A stretch of 64,000 nt of DNA from JACKCP01 sp034007295 (GCA_034007295.1 JAVERC010000016.1:1-64000); one strand, 5' to 3'; positions 26,874-36,568 are shown, counted from the stretch's first letter. The notes: generated from the letters alone by a model not told the origin. Made by a program: numbers and translations.

Positions 26874-28130
26874 ATGTTATTTAAAAAAAGTTTATTTTTT
26901 TTAATTGTTTTTTTTGCAGCTTGGTCAATATCAGCAGCACAGGAAATATCAGGGGATGTGTTTGGGAAGCAGAAGCGTCATTATCATCCCGGAGCAGCTC
27001 TTGGGTTTGAGTATACTGATAACCTTTATAATACCAAGTCAGATAAAGAATCAGATTTTACAACAGTTTTTTCTCCTTCAATTGCTTTTTCAGCTCCAGG
27101 AAGCAGGGATGTTGAGCTTATTTTAAATTCTGAAACCGGAGCTCCAGGAGGCCTTGCTCTTTCAAGGGATACTCTTGAATCAACTGACAAGTATCTTGCC
27201 TATCTTATCTATAATCCAAAGGCTGAATGGTATGCTGAAAACAGCAGAGAAAATATGGTTTCCCATAATGCAAAAGCAGCGGGACAATTAAATTTTTCAG
27301 GTGGGCTTCTTATAGATATGGCAGTAAAATATGCTACTGCAAGTGAAAAAAGAGGTGAAGTCGGAAAAAGAGAAACTGATGAGTATGAAGATATCTTATA
27401 CAATCTTATTATCAGATATGATGTTTCTCCAAAATTATTTTTTGAAGGAAGTTTTTCAGGATATAAAATTGACTATGATCTTTCAGAATCACAGTTTAGA
27501 AACAGGGATGACCTTTCCTGGTCTTTGTCTGCTGGATACAGAATAAGTCCTAAAACTTCATTTTCCCTCGAATATCAAAGGGCAGATGTAGATTATGACA
27601 AACCTTATTCTCCAACAAGCACGGCAAATTACTACCATGACAACACTGAAGAAATTTATTCTGCAAATGTTTCATGGGACATAACTGCCAAATCAAAGGG
27701 TAAATTTAAAATAGGCAGTTCTGAAAAGGAGCTTGATTCAGGTGAAAGCTCAGATGATTTATTTATGGAATTAAATTTAAATCATAGCTTTACAACAAGA
27801 ACAAGTGTCCAGTTTGCTGCTGCAAGAAGATTTTATGAAACAAATTTTGGATATGCTGATTTTTATGTTTCTGATAGAATAAGTATATTTTATAACCAGG
27901 AGCTAAGTTCTAGAATAAATGGTAAAATTAATTTTTATTTTACTAAAGATGATTATTCAGGGGTTGATTTGAAAAATAAAATTTACGAGATAGGGCCTTC
28001 TTTAGAATATAACTTAAATGATTGGTTTTCTGCTGAAACAGGCTATCTGTTTGAAACAAGAGACTCTAATTATAGTGTGCTCGAATATGACACCAACAGG
28101 TTTTACCTAAGTTTTAATGCTGAATTTTAG
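26874..28130 (+). CDS. Outer-membrane beta-barrel protein of the polysaccharide locus
   Basis: Starting at ATG 26874 (after AAGG), the protein has 418 residues: a signal peptide (LFFLIVFFAAWSISAAQ), then many alternating amphipathic strands rich in aromatic residues, and a terminal strand ending in NAEF. It resembles the barrel proteins of the EpsL/BBP2 type found in exopolysaccharide operons. It may help release polysaccharide at the outer membrane. An upstream in-frame codon at 26820 is inside the previous gene and would spoil the signal peptide, so I reject it as the start. Confidence 0.72.
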   Translation: MLFKKSLFFLIVFFAAWSISAAQEISGDVFGKQKRHYHPGAALGFEYTDNLYNTKSDKESDFTTVFSPSIAFSAPGSRDVELILNSETGAPGGLALSRDTLESTDKYLAYLIYNPKAEWYAENSRENMVSHNAKAAGQLNFSGGLLIDMAVKYATASEKRGEVGKRETDEYEDILYNLIIRYDVSPKLFFEGSFSGYKIDYDLSESQFRNRDDLSWSLSAGYRISPKTSFSLEYQRADVDYDKPYSPTSTANYYHDNTEEIYSANVSWDITAKSKGKFKIGSSEKELDSGESSDDLFMELNLNHSFTTRTSVQFAAARRFYETNFGYADFYVSDRISIFYNQELSSRINGKINFYFTKDDYSGVDLKNKIYEIGPSLEYNLNDWFSAETGYLFETRDSNYSVLEYDTNRFYLSFNAEF

Positions 28131-28160
28131 AAGTTCAGGCCTGGATTTTAATTAATACTT

Positions 28161-28204
28161 GCTTGCCAATACTTAAAAAATGTTTTGGCAGGCTTTTGTT
28201 TTTT
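28161..28204 (+). terminator. Rho-independent terminator or attenuator
   Basis: Stem GCTTGCCAA (28161-28169) pairs with TTGGCAGGC (28185-28193), with one G-T pair and a 15-base loop, and TTTTGTTTTTT follows. It lies between the barrel gene and the wza-like gene in the same direction, so it probably reduces read-through rather than fully ending the operon. Confidence 0.7.
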
Positions 28205-28214
28205 GAGGAATTCA

Positions 28215-29027
28215 ATGAATTTAAAGTTTTGTTTTTTTAAAGTTTTATTTCTTTTTTTTATATTGTTTTCAAATCTTTATGCTGAAGAAGGAAATAATTA
28301 TATTGTAGGCCCTGGAGACACCTTAGATATAAAAGTTTATGATCATCCAGACCTTTCTCTTAAGATAAGCGTTTCAGGAAACGGTTATCTTCGTTTCCCT
28401 CTTATAGGCGAGTTTCTTGTTGCCGGAAAGACGCCTTCACAGATATCAGATGAAATTGAAATTAAATTATCTGATGGATATCTAGTAAATCCTCAGGTTT
28501 CAGTTTTTATATCTGAAAACAGAAGCCAGAAGGCAACAATACTTGGAGAGGTTGAAAAGCCAGGCCTTTATGAATTAACAGGAAAAACTACTTTGCTTGA
28601 GTTTATTTCAACGGCAGAAGGACTTACTCCTGAGGCAGGAAGATTCATATATATTACAAGAACATTTGAAGGAGAAGGTTTAGAAGGCCAAAGAGATGTT
28701 ATAAAAATAGACCTTAAAGCACTTGTTGAAGACGGTGATACTTCCCAGAATATTTTTCTAAGCAATGGAGACAGTATTTTTGTCCCTGAAATGAAAAAAA
28801 TTTATGTGACCGGAGAAATAAAAAAGCCAGCCGCATACAGGTTTGAAGAAAACCTTTCCGTTATTAAAGCCATTACAAATGCAGGTGGTCTTACAGATAA
28901 GGCTGCACCTAAAAATGTGAGAATTATAAGAACTGTAAATGGTGAGAAAAAGATTGTCGAAAAAGTCTCAATGGACGAAAAAGTTCTTCCAGATGATGTT
29001 ATAGTTGTCCCTGAGAGTTTTTTTTAG
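28215..29027 (+). CDS. Wza-like polysaccharide export protein
   Basis: This 270-residue protein starts at ATG 28215 after GAGGAA. It has a signal peptide, then the Poly_export motif YIVGPGDTLDIKVYDHPDLS and SLBB-type domains (ATILGEVEKPGLYEL; KKIYVTGEIKKPAAYRF). It forms or extends the outer-membrane/periplasmic translocation channel that docks with Wzc. The mature N-terminus follows NLYAEEGN and shows no obvious lipobox, unlike Wza of Escherichia coli. An in-frame TTG at 28185 lies within the terminator and is unlikely to be used. Confidence 0.9.
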   Translation: MNLKFCFFKVLFLFFILFSNLYAEEGNNYIVGPGDTLDIKVYDHPDLSLKISVSGNGYLRFPLIGEFLVAGKTPSQISDEIEIKLSDGYLVNPQVSVFISENRSQKATILGEVEKPGLYELTGKTTLLEFISTAEGLTPEAGRFIYITRTFEGEGLEGQRDVIKIDLKALVEDGDTSQNIFLSNGDSIFVPEMKKIYVTGEIKKPAAYRFEENLSVIKAITNAGGLTDKAAPKNVRIIRTVNGEKKIVEKVSMDEKVLPDDVIVVPESFF

Positions 29028-29042
29028 CCTTAAATTTCAAAT

Positions 29043-31250
29043 GTGTCAGAGAAGAAAGTTTTAAATATGGAAGTAAAAGAAAAAGAAATTCATCTTAAAG
29101 ATTATTTTCATGTAATAAAAAAAAGGAAAAAAATAGCTGCTGTTTTTTTCTTTATTACTTTTATAACTGTTATTATGGGAACAATCAGTTCAAAGCCTTT
29201 ATACAACTCTTTTGTAAAGCTTAAGGTTGAAAAAAACAGTGCAAATCCCCTTAGGGGAGATTTCGGATATATGGGGTATGATCCTGAATTTTTGCAGACA
29301 CAGACTGAAATTATAAACTCTAAATCAGTAGCTGAAAAAGTTGTTAAATCCCTTGATCTGGTAAATAAATATCCGGTTTTTTTCCCTGAAAAAAAAGATA
29401 ATTCTTCCCTTACAAAATATATAAAAGATTATATAAAATCTCTTATTAAATCTATTGTTAAAAAAAATGATAAGCCAGAAAAAGAAGAAATAAAAGTTAA
29501 CAACCTTGAGGAAGTTTACTTTGCTGATGATAATTCACCTGAAGCTCAAATGGCAGATATTGTAAGAGCTGGAATCAAGGTTAGTCCCATGCAGCAGAGT
29601 AAGATAATAAATGTTTCCTATACTTCAGGAAATCCTGTGTTTTCTGCTTTAGTTGTAAATTCAATAGCAAAAGCCTATATTGAGAGAATTCTTGAAATGA
29701 GAATGGAAAATATTGGTTATACTCTTGAATGGATGAAAAAAAAAGCTTCAGAGGAAAGGGTAAAGCTTGAATCTTCTGAAATAAAACTTCAGCAATATCT
29801 AAACAAGAAGGACATTGTTACAATTGAAGACAGAATTGCTATTATCCCTCAAAAACTTGCACAGATAAGCACTGAACTTACCAAAGCAGAATATGAAAGA
29901 CAAAGGCTTGAAGAAATAATCAGGATGATTGAAAAAACAAGGACGGGCAATCTTGGTTCTGTCCCTGTAATTGCAACAAACAATAATTTTCAGGAAATAA
30001 GGAAAAAAATTTTTTACAAGGAGCAGGAACTTTTAGAGCTTGGTCAAAAATATGGAGAAAAGCATCCTGTAATAATAAGGCTTAAAAAAGAAATTGAATC
30101 ACTTGAGCAAAATAAAAAAAACGAAATGGATAGTATTATCCAGGAAGCAAAAAATGACTATTCACTGGCACTTTCAAATGAGCTGAATTTAAATGAGCAG
30201 CTTAAAACAACAAAAAATGAGGCTGCAAGGCTTAATGAAGAATTTGTTCAGTATAAAATTCTTCAAAGGGAAGTTGAAACAAATAAGCAGCTTTATCAGG
30301 CATTGGTCACAAGAATAAAGGAACAAACTATAACTAAACAAACAAGAAATGTTGATGTATGGGTTATAGAAAAAGGAAAGGTTTCTTCTTTTCCATTTAA
30401 CCAGAATATGAAACGCAATATTTTGCTTGGATTGGTACTTGGATTGTTTGGTGGTATAGGTCTTGCTTTTTTTCTTGAATACTTGGACAACAGGATTTCT
30501 ACTGCTGAAGATGCTGAAGAAAAAACAGGACTTCCTGTTCTTGGAAGTATTGGTCTTATTCCAGGAGATGAATCAGAAAGACAAAATATAATTGTAACTC
30601 ATCCAAGGTCTGCACATTCTGAAGCCTACAAAAGCATAAGGGCATCTCTTTTTCTTGCAACGTCATCAGGGCTTCCTTTTTCTCTTGTCATAACAAGTAA
30701 CTTGCCTGGAGAAGGCAAAACACTTACAAGTGTTAATATTGCAATTTCAATGGCTATTGCAGGGAAAAAGGTTCTTCTTGTTGATGCAGACATGAGAAAA
30801 CCAAAAATTCATAGTATTTTTAATCTTGAAAATGAAAAAGGTTTTTCCGGTATTTTATCTGGCGAGGATTTTAAAAAAGGATTTGTTTTAAAATCTGAAA
30901 TTAATAATCTTTTTATTCTTTGTTCAGGGAAAAAACCTGTCAATCCTTCTGAACTTTTATCTTCAGATATTATGGAAAAAATTTTGAATGCTTTTGCTAA
31001 AAATTTTGACATGGTTATTTTTGATACTCCGCCTGCAGGAATCGTTTCAGATGCTGTTGTTCTTGGTCATTGGGCTGAAAAAATAATATTGGTCACAAAG
31101 TCCGGTCAAACAAAATATGAAGATGTTCATTCATGCCTGAAAAAATTATCAGGGATTGAAAATAAAGTAATTGGACAGATAGTCAATGCAGTTGATATGA
31201 AAAAGCAGGGATATCACGAAAATTATTATTATTCAGAATATTATCAATGA
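29043..31250 (+). CDS. Wzc-like chain-length determinant with BY-type tyrosine kinase
   Basis: This 735-residue fusion has a Wzz domain with a membrane segment near residue 35 and a long periplasmic coiled-coil region (residues 200-440). A second membrane segment (NILLGLVLGLFGGIGLAFFL) lies near 457-476. The cytoplasmic kinase has Walker A NLPGEGKT (about 553), VLLVDADMRKP and MVIFDTPP. The C-terminal tail carries a tyrosine cluster, YHENYYYSEYYQ, for autophosphorylation. It controls chain length and export with Wza. The frame starts at GTG 29043; ATG 29067 is an alternative. Its stop overlaps the phosphatase start. Confidence 0.92.
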   Translation: MSEKKVLNMEVKEKEIHLKDYFHVIKKRKKIAAVFFFITFITVIMGTISSKPLYNSFVKLKVEKNSANPLRGDFGYMGYDPEFLQTQTEIINSKSVAEKVVKSLDLVNKYPVFFPEKKDNSSLTKYIKDYIKSLIKSIVKKNDKPEKEEIKVNNLEEVYFADDNSPEAQMADIVRAGIKVSPMQQSKIINVSYTSGNPVFSALVVNSIAKAYIERILEMRMENIGYTLEWMKKKASEERVKLESSEIKLQQYLNKKDIVTIEDRIAIIPQKLAQISTELTKAEYERQRLEEIIRMIEKTRTGNLGSVPVIATNNNFQEIRKKIFYKEQELLELGQKYGEKHPVIIRLKKEIESLEQNKKNEMDSIIQEAKNDYSLALSNELNLNEQLKTTKNEAARLNEEFVQYKILQREVETNKQLYQALVTRIKEQTITKQTRNVDVWVIEKGKVSSFPFNQNMKRNILLGLVLGLFGGIGLAFFLEYLDNRISTAEDAEEKTGLPVLGSIGLIPGDESERQNIIVTHPRSAHSEAYKSIRASLFLATSSGLPFSLVITSNLPGEGKTLTSVNIAISMAIAGKKVLLVDADMRKPKIHSIFNLENEKGFSGILSGEDFKKGFVLKSEINNLFILCSGKKPVNPSELLSSDIMEKILNAFAKNFDMVIFDTPPAGIVSDAVVLGHWAEKIILVTKSGQTKYEDVHSCLKKLSGIENKVIGQIVNAVDMKKQGYHENYYYSEYYQ

Positions 31251-31945
31251 TAGATATACATTCTCATATACTTTATTCAATTGACGATGGAGCTTCAAAC
31301 GAAGAAGTCTCACTTAAAATGGCAAAAATTGCAGTAGAAGACGGGATAACTGAGATTATTGCCACTCCTCATATAACTGAATTTTCAGACTGGAATAAAA
31401 TTTTTTTAACACGAAATATTCTTCAGGATAAAATTTATAAAACTGGATTAAATCTTAGACTTTATCTGGGCGGAGAAGTTCCATTTGGTATGCTTTCTGA
31501 AGGATATCAGCCTGTAACGCTTGCAAATTCTGAATTTATTCTTGTTGAATTTATGCATGGTGGAATTAAAGTTCCAGACAATGCACAAGATATTTTCAGG
31601 CGGTTTTTGAAAAAAGGTTATAAAATTATAATAGCTCATCCTGAAAGAAATTTCTTTTTTTTAAAAAATAAAGAACGGCTTAAAGATTTGATTTTGCCAG
31701 GAGTTTTTCTTCAGGCAACAGCTATGAGTTTTAAAGGAAGTTTTGGAAAAAGTATTCAGCTTTTTAGTGCTGATCTTTTAAAAAATGAAATGATAGATTT
31801 TATTGCAACAGATGCCCACGATAATGTTTATAGAATTCCTCAAATGAGTTTTCTTTTAAAATCCGGCAAAAATAAAAAATATTATAAGTTGCTGGATAAA
31901 ATACTAAATGAAAATCCGGAGATAATATTTTCAAATGGAAAATAA
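31247..31945 (+). CDS. CpsB/YwqE-type tyrosine-protein phosphatase (PHP fold)
   Basis: This 232-residue PHP-domain protein has metal-binding motifs MIDIHSHIL at the start, ATPHIT, AHPER and ATDAHD. This family dephosphorylates the tyrosine tail of Wzc-like kinases and so cycles polysaccharide assembly. It overlaps the kinase stop by four bases (ATGA), which fits the kinase/phosphatase pairing. Its own stop overlaps the next gene by 11 bp. Confidence 0.9.
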   Translation: MIDIHSHILYSIDDGASNEEVSLKMAKIAVEDGITEIIATPHITEFSDWNKIFLTRNILQDKIYKTGLNLRLYLGGEVPFGMLSEGYQPVTLANSEFILVEFMHGGIKVPDNAQDIFRRFLKKGYKIIIAHPERNFFFLKNKERLKDLILPGVFLQATAMSFKGSFGKSIQLFSADLLKNEMIDFIATDAHDNVYRIPQMSFLLKSGKNKKYYKLLDKILNENPEIIFSNGK

Positions 31946-34304
31946 ATTAAACTTAGCCTGGTTTTTTTATCTTGTTTCAATTTTTTTTGCACCCTTGGCC
32001 TTTGGAGCAACAGAAGAATGGTCTTTGTTTACAGTACTTGTTTTGATTTCAATATCATTTTTGTTTTTTCAGTTTTATGCTCTTAAAAATAAAGACAGAA
32101 TCTATAAGGTCCCTGGTACAATTTTTTTTGCAGCAGGCTTTTTTTATATAATTTTGCAGATAATTCCTCTTCCTTTTTTTGCTGTTGAAATTTTGTCTCC
32201 CAAAGCCTTTGAAATCAGGAACAATATTTATGATTCTGCTTTTAATGGCTTTTATTCAATTTCACTAAACATTAACGGAGGCCTTAAAACATTAACTCTT
32301 ATAGTTTTGTTTTATCTTGTATATTACATGACAATTCAGCTTATGGCTGATTATAAAATACTTAAAAAAACTCTTTTTTATCTTGCCTTTTTTGCAGGAA
32401 TTCTTGCTGTGTCGACAATTTTGCAGTCAATTTTAACAAACGACATGGCATTATGGATTAGGTACGTTCCTTTGAATTCAATGGTTTTTGGCCCATACGT
32501 AAATCATAATCATTATGCGGGCCTTATGGAAATGCTTTTGCCTCTTGTTTTTGTTCTTTATCTTGTTTACAGGCCGTCTTTTATAGATAAATCATTAAGA
32601 GAAAAAATTCTTGGTTTTTTTCAAAGAGAATCAGCATACATTTATATTGTTTTTGGTTTTTTTGCTGTTGTTGTAATTTTGTCAGTATTTATGAGTCTTT
32701 CAAGGTCTGGTATTTTTTCAATGTGTGTTTCACTTGCTGTTTTGTTTATTTTTTTAAGATCAGCTAGAAAAAATAACAGCACAGGTTATTCAATTTTGTT
32801 TTTTACAATTTTTGCTGCAGCAGCCATATGGTGGTATGGGTGGGGCAATATTGACAAAAGGTTTGGACAAACATTGGTCCAGATTGAAAATGGCCAGCTG
32901 AGCAGGCTGAATTTCTGGATGGATACAATTGAAATTATAAAGAATTTTTGGCTTACAGGAACAGGTGCAGGAAGTTTTGAGCAAATTTATCCCTATTATA
33001 AATCCTATATTTCTGAAAGAATTATTGGCCATGCTCACAATGATTATCTAGAGCTTATTTCAGATTTTGGGCTTATAGGCCTTTTTATTTGTGCCGGATT
33101 TTTTATTTTAATAATATCTAAATCCTTTAAGAATTTGAAAAAAAGAAAAGAAAAATTTGCTGTTATTGGAACTTTTGCAGCTTTTTCCTCTATTTGTGCA
33201 ATAGGAGTTCACAGCATTACAGATTTTAATTTGCAGATTCCAGCAAACGCAATGATCTTTTTTTTGGTATGTGCTCTAATGATTTCTTTTTCACACACAA
33301 GATTCAGACAAAATCTTGAGCCAAGTTATCTTCAAAAAGATAAAGCCAATGCTTGTTTAAACCATTTGATTGTTTTTGTTTTGATTTTTTTCCCTCTTGG
33401 TTATTACTCATGTAAAACAATGCTTGCACGTATTAATTCATTTGATTTTCCAGTTGAAAAAGTAACCCCCCTTTCAAATTGGGAAGATATTGAAAAATAC
33501 ACAAAAGCAGCTCAAAAAGCAGCTTTTTACAATCCTTTTGATGCTGAATTTGCAGCAGCAGCCGGAGATTCATTTTTTTTTAAAAAAGATTTGAAAAAAA
33601 GTCTTTCAATGTATGAAAAATCCCTTGAATTAAGACCAGTTTCAGGGGAAATTCTTCAAAAATACGGAATTGCACTTTATTATTTCGGAGAAGAACATAG
33701 AGGTGAAAAATATCTTAGGCTTGGAAGTTCTTTTAATAAAAAAGATTATTCACTTTATTTAAGACTTGCAGCTTTTTATTTTGATTTTGGACAAACTCAA
33801 AAGGGAATAGAAACCGTAAAAACTGGGATTAGTGTTGACCCTTTAAAAACAGGAGATTTATTGGCTCTGATGTGGTCTGCAAATCTTAATTTTACTCAAA
33901 TGGAAAAAGCACTTCCTCCAATATCTGAAGCCTATTACAGGTATTCATCCTTTATTTCAGCCCTTGATTATAAAGGAGTTGCTGACTATAATTCAAAAAT
34001 TCTTGAAAAAGCTCTTTTTTTTGCAGAAAATGAAAAAAAGCCATCAACTGGAATTTATTCAAGGCTGGCAGTTTTTTATTTAAGAACTAAAAATCCAGAC
34101 AAGGCTTTTGAAGTAATCAGTGCGGGTTTAAAAAAATATCCAGAGGACAGCATTATTCTTTATTATGCTGGATTGGTATATGAAAATTTAAGCCTTTATA
34201 ATAAAGCAGAACAATACTATACCCAAGCTGTTACAATAGATCCAGACATGAAATCTGCAAGAAAAAGGCTTGAAACTTTAAGGAATAAAAAAGATTTTTA
34301 TTAA
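31935..34304 (+). CDS. O-antigen ligase/Wzy family protein with C-terminal TPR repeats
   Basis: This 789-residue protein has about twelve membrane segments in the first 470 residues. The Wzy_C-type region NHNHYAGLMEMLLPLV and GTGAGSFEQIYPYYKS, GHAHNDYLEL is typical of the O-antigen ligase family. From about residue 540 come tetratricopeptide-like repeats (FFFKKDLKKSLSMYEKSLEL; IILYYAGLVYENLSLYNKAEQYYTQA), probably periplasmic. It may polymerise or ligate the polysaccharide exported by the preceding Wza/Wzc proteins. It is the second Wzy-type protein of the window. Confidence 0.85.
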   Translation: MENKLNLAWFFYLVSIFFAPLAFGATEEWSLFTVLVLISISFLFFQFYALKNKDRIYKVPGTIFFAAGFFYIILQIIPLPFFAVEILSPKAFEIRNNIYDSAFNGFYSISLNINGGLKTLTLIVLFYLVYYMTIQLMADYKILKKTLFYLAFFAGILAVSTILQSILTNDMALWIRYVPLNSMVFGPYVNHNHYAGLMEMLLPLVFVLYLVYRPSFIDKSLREKILGFFQRESAYIYIVFGFFAVVVILSVFMSLSRSGIFSMCVSLAVLFIFLRSARKNNSTGYSILFFTIFAAAAIWWYGWGNIDKRFGQTLVQIENGQLSRLNFWMDTIEIIKNFWLTGTGAGSFEQIYPYYKSYISERIIGHAHNDYLELISDFGLIGLFICAGFFILIISKSFKNLKKRKEKFAVIGTFAAFSSICAIGVHSITDFNLQIPANAMIFFLVCALMISFSHTRFRQNLEPSYLQKDKANACLNHLIVFVLIFFPLGYYSCKTMLARINSFDFPVEKVTPLSNWEDIEKYTKAAQKAAFYNPFDAEFAAAAGDSFFFKKDLKKSLSMYEKSLELRPVSGEILQKYGIALYYFGEEHRGEKYLRLGSSFNKKDYSLYLRLAAFYFDFGQTQKGIETVKTGISVDPLKTGDLLALMWSANLNFTQMEKALPPISEAYYRYSSFISALDYKGVADYNSKILEKALFFAENEKKPSTGIYSRLAVFYLRTKNPDKAFEVISAGLKKYPEDSIILYYAGLVYENLSLYNKAEQYYTQAVTIDPDMKSARKRLETLRNKKDFY

Positions 34305-34381
34305 AATTTTGTTTAAGACCTGTTTTGATTTGTTTGGGCTTAATTTAAATTTTACAAAAAACTATAATTTAAAGGTATAAA

Positions 34382-35086
34382 ATGAAGCATTTGGTTTATA
34401 TTCATATTATTGTTATCGGCTTTTCTGCTTTGACTGCGTATTTCCTTTTTTATAATAAAAATGGAATTCAAAATCCGTTTATTGAGATTAATAAAAAAAA
34501 TATTTCTAAAGAAGAATATGAAAAAGCTCTAAATAATAAGCCTTATTATTTAGACAATAACCAGTTTCTTGATCAGTTCATTGAAAAAGAAATTTTAATT
34601 CAGGAAGCCATAAAAAATAACTTGCACCAAAATGAAGATTTTAAAATAAAAATAAAATCTTTTTATGAAAAAAATCTTGTTCAGCTTTTAATGGAAAAAA
34701 AATTTGAAGAGTTTAGTAATTTAGAAGCTAGTGAAGATTTAATCAGCAAGTATAAAAAATTTTTGAGTTTTAAAATCAAAAATTGCAGTTTGGAAGAAAA
34801 AGATAATGAAAAATTTGTAGATTTTAAGTTTGTACCAAATAAAGTAAAATATGAGTTTATTTTTAATGAAGCTAGAGAAGTCAGGTTTACAGATGAAAAT
34901 TTAAATAAAAAAATTTATACTTTGAGCGAAATGCCAATAATAAAAGAAGATGTTTTGTCTTCAAAAGAAATATTTGAAGATTTAGTATATATAAAAAGCA
35001 CTTATTTATGGAATAATTGGTTAAACGAAATTAAAGCTCATGCTAAAATATCAATCTCAGAAAAGTTGAAAGAGAGTACTAAATGA
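34382..35086 (+). CDS. Membrane-anchored protein resembling a SurA/PpiD N-terminal domain
   Basis: This 234-residue protein has an N-terminal membrane anchor (HIIVIGFSALTAYFLFY). The helical segment ISKEEYEKALN...NNQFLDQFIEKEILIQEAIKNNL resembles the chaperone part of SurA-like peptidyl-prolyl isomerases. No parvulin domain follows; the C-terminus is charged. It might assist folding of export-related proteins, which is inference from its position just after the polysaccharide export block. It overlaps the next gene by four bases. Confidence 0.5.
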   Translation: MKHLVYIHIIVIGFSALTAYFLFYNKNGIQNPFIEINKKNISKEEYEKALNNKPYYLDNNQFLDQFIEKEILIQEAIKNNLHQNEDFKIKIKSFYEKNLVQLLMEKKFEEFSNLEASEDLISKYKKFLSFKIKNCSLEEKDNEKFVDFKFVPNKVKYEFIFNEAREVRFTDENLNKKIYTLSEMPIIKEDVLSSKEIFEDLVYIKSTYLWNNWLNEIKAHAKISISEKLKESTK

Positions 35087-35643
35087 ATTCCAAAAAATAT
35101 AAAAGAAGACAATATATTTTAAAAAATACTTCCCAGCCAAAGTATATATTCTCTTATTTTATTCTTTTTGCAACAGGACTTTTACTTTTTTCTCTTTTGT
35201 TTAGTTTTATGTCCATGGAAACAACTACAATAACTTATTACAATAATCAAATCAGCATAGGGAACACCCCTTATATGCTTATGAAAAAAATGCTTGGTTC
35301 TGGCTGGATAATTATAGTTTTGGGCGGTGGCTTGCTTTTTGTGATGTCTGTAATGATGACTCATAGAGTTGCAGGACCAGCCTATAGAATTGAAAAATCT
35401 TTGGAAAGAATGCTTGATGATGATTTTGGATTTAAAATTGTCTTAAGAAAAAATGATGAAATGAAGCCTGTGGCAAAAAAACTTGAGACCCTTTCATTTA
35501 AAATTAAATGGTATAGAGATGATATTTTAAAACATAAAAATGAATTTGATGAACTTATAGCCTCTTTAAATTTAAAAGAGGAAGACAAAAAAAAATTAAA
35601 AGAAAAAAATAATGAATTAGCCTTTTTTTTAAATCTGAATTGA
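35083..35643 (+). CDS. HAMP-domain membrane protein without an output domain
   Basis: This 186-residue protein has two membrane segments (about residues 20-43 and 67-87), then a HAMP linker with THRVAGPAYRIEKSLERML and VLRKNDEMKPVAKKLE, and a short coiled tail. No histidine kinase, cyclase or MA domain follows. The AGPAYR/DEMKP form is common in Desulfobacterota and may transmit an envelope signal to a separate partner. It is coupled to the preceding gene by a 4-bp overlap. Specific function unknown. Confidence 0.65.
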   Translation: MNSKKYKRRQYILKNTSQPKYIFSYFILFATGLLLFSLLFSFMSMETTTITYYNNQISIGNTPYMLMKKMLGSGWIIIVLGGGLLFVMSVMMTHRVAGPAYRIEKSLERMLDDDFGFKIVLRKNDEMKPVAKKLETLSFKIKWYRDDILKHKNEFDELIASLNLKEEDKKKLKEKNNELAFFLNLN

Positions 35644-35712
35644 GCTTGTTTTTAAGTTCCCGGTATATAGCAAGAAAATGTATTTTAAATTTAAATCTAA
35701 AATTCAATTTAG

Positions 35713-35852
35713 TGATTGGCCGAAAACTAGAATTTTTTGATCAGTTCAAGGAAGATGAGAAATTTAACCTTTAGGATACATTTAGTATTTTGAGGATTAA
35801 ATTTTGAATCTGACGCTGAAATGGACAAAAAAGGCCGTTTTCGTTCAGCAAC
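35713..35852 (+). mobile_element. 140-bp MITE, full-length copy B
   Basis: This copy is flanked by the exact 7-bp direct repeat AATTTAG (35706-35712 and 35853-35859). It begins TGATTGGCCGAAAAC and ends CGTTCAGCAAC. Internally it is almost identical to the copy at 62570 and has no coding capacity. It sits between the HAMP protein gene and the HExxH protein gene. Confidence 0.88.
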
Positions 35853-35871
35853 AATTTAGGTAAACGCGAAT

Positions 35872-36438
35872 ATGATATCTATGCCTGGGGGAAAATTTTT
35901 TAAGAAAAAATATTTAAAAGCCGGATCAATAAGTATTGTCCTATATTTTTTATTTTTTCCCACAGTCGAAATATTTGCATTGGATTTAAAAACTGCCTAT
36001 TCAACCATTGTTTATGAAGATTTTGAGAGCATAAATAAATTTAATAAAAAATTGTTTATGGGCAGACTTAGATATTTTATGCCGGATAAATTTGAAACAA
36101 CTGAAAATGAAGTTGCAACTAAAGTTGATTTGTTAGTCAACAGGGTCCAAAGTGTTTTGGAGATGTTTCCTAAAGATTTGAAATTTAGTATTTATGTTTT
36201 GAAAAATTCAGATGAGGTAAAAAAAACTTACTTAAATATCTATGGGAATCAAAAAGATTTTGTTGCATTTTATTCACCAAAAATGAATACAGTTTATTTG
36301 TCTCCAGACAAGCTTAATGTGAATATTCTTGCCCATGAAATAGGCCATGTTGTTGTTGAAAATTTTTTTGAAATTTCTCCTCCAGTTAAAATACATGAAA
36401 TTCTTGCTCAGTTTTCAGAACGTCATCTAGGTAATTAA
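35872..36438 (+). CDS. Secreted HExxH putative metallopeptidase
   Basis: This 188-residue protein has a signal-anchor segment near residues 17-36 (ISIVLYFLFFPTVEIFA). LAHEIGHVV gives a zinc-binding HExxH about 30 residues from the C-terminus, and a glutamate in KIHEILAQF is a possible third ligand. YVLKNSDEVKKTYLN before it is typical of small peptidase-like proteins of unknown substrate. Its start lies just after the right end of MITE copy B, so the insertion may have replaced the native promoter. It is followed by a strong terminator. Confidence 0.6.
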   Translation: MISMPGGKFFKKKYLKAGSISIVLYFLFFPTVEIFALDLKTAYSTIVYEDFESINKFNKKLFMGRLRYFMPDKFETTENEVATKVDLLVNRVQSVLEMFPKDLKFSIYVLKNSDEVKKTYLNIYGNQKDFVAFYSPKMNTVYLSPDKLNVNILAHEIGHVVVENFFEISPPVKIHEILAQFSERHLGN

Positions 36439-36520
36439 TAATATATTGATTTAAGTGTGCTGGATTTTTGTATGATTTAATTGAGCCTGAAGGGCAAATA
36501 TAGGCAATGATCAGCAATAA

Positions 36521-36560
36521 AAAACTGATTTTAATAAGATGTCTTAAAATCAGTTTTTTT
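36521..36560 (+). terminator. Strong Rho-independent terminator
   Basis: A 14-bp perfect stem, AAAACTGATTTTAA / TTAAAATCAGTTTT, has a 9-base loop and is followed by a T-run. It ends the plus-strand transcription unit that includes the putative metallopeptidase; a decayed MITE copy follows directly. Confidence 0.85.
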
Positions 36561-36568
36561 ATTAAATG

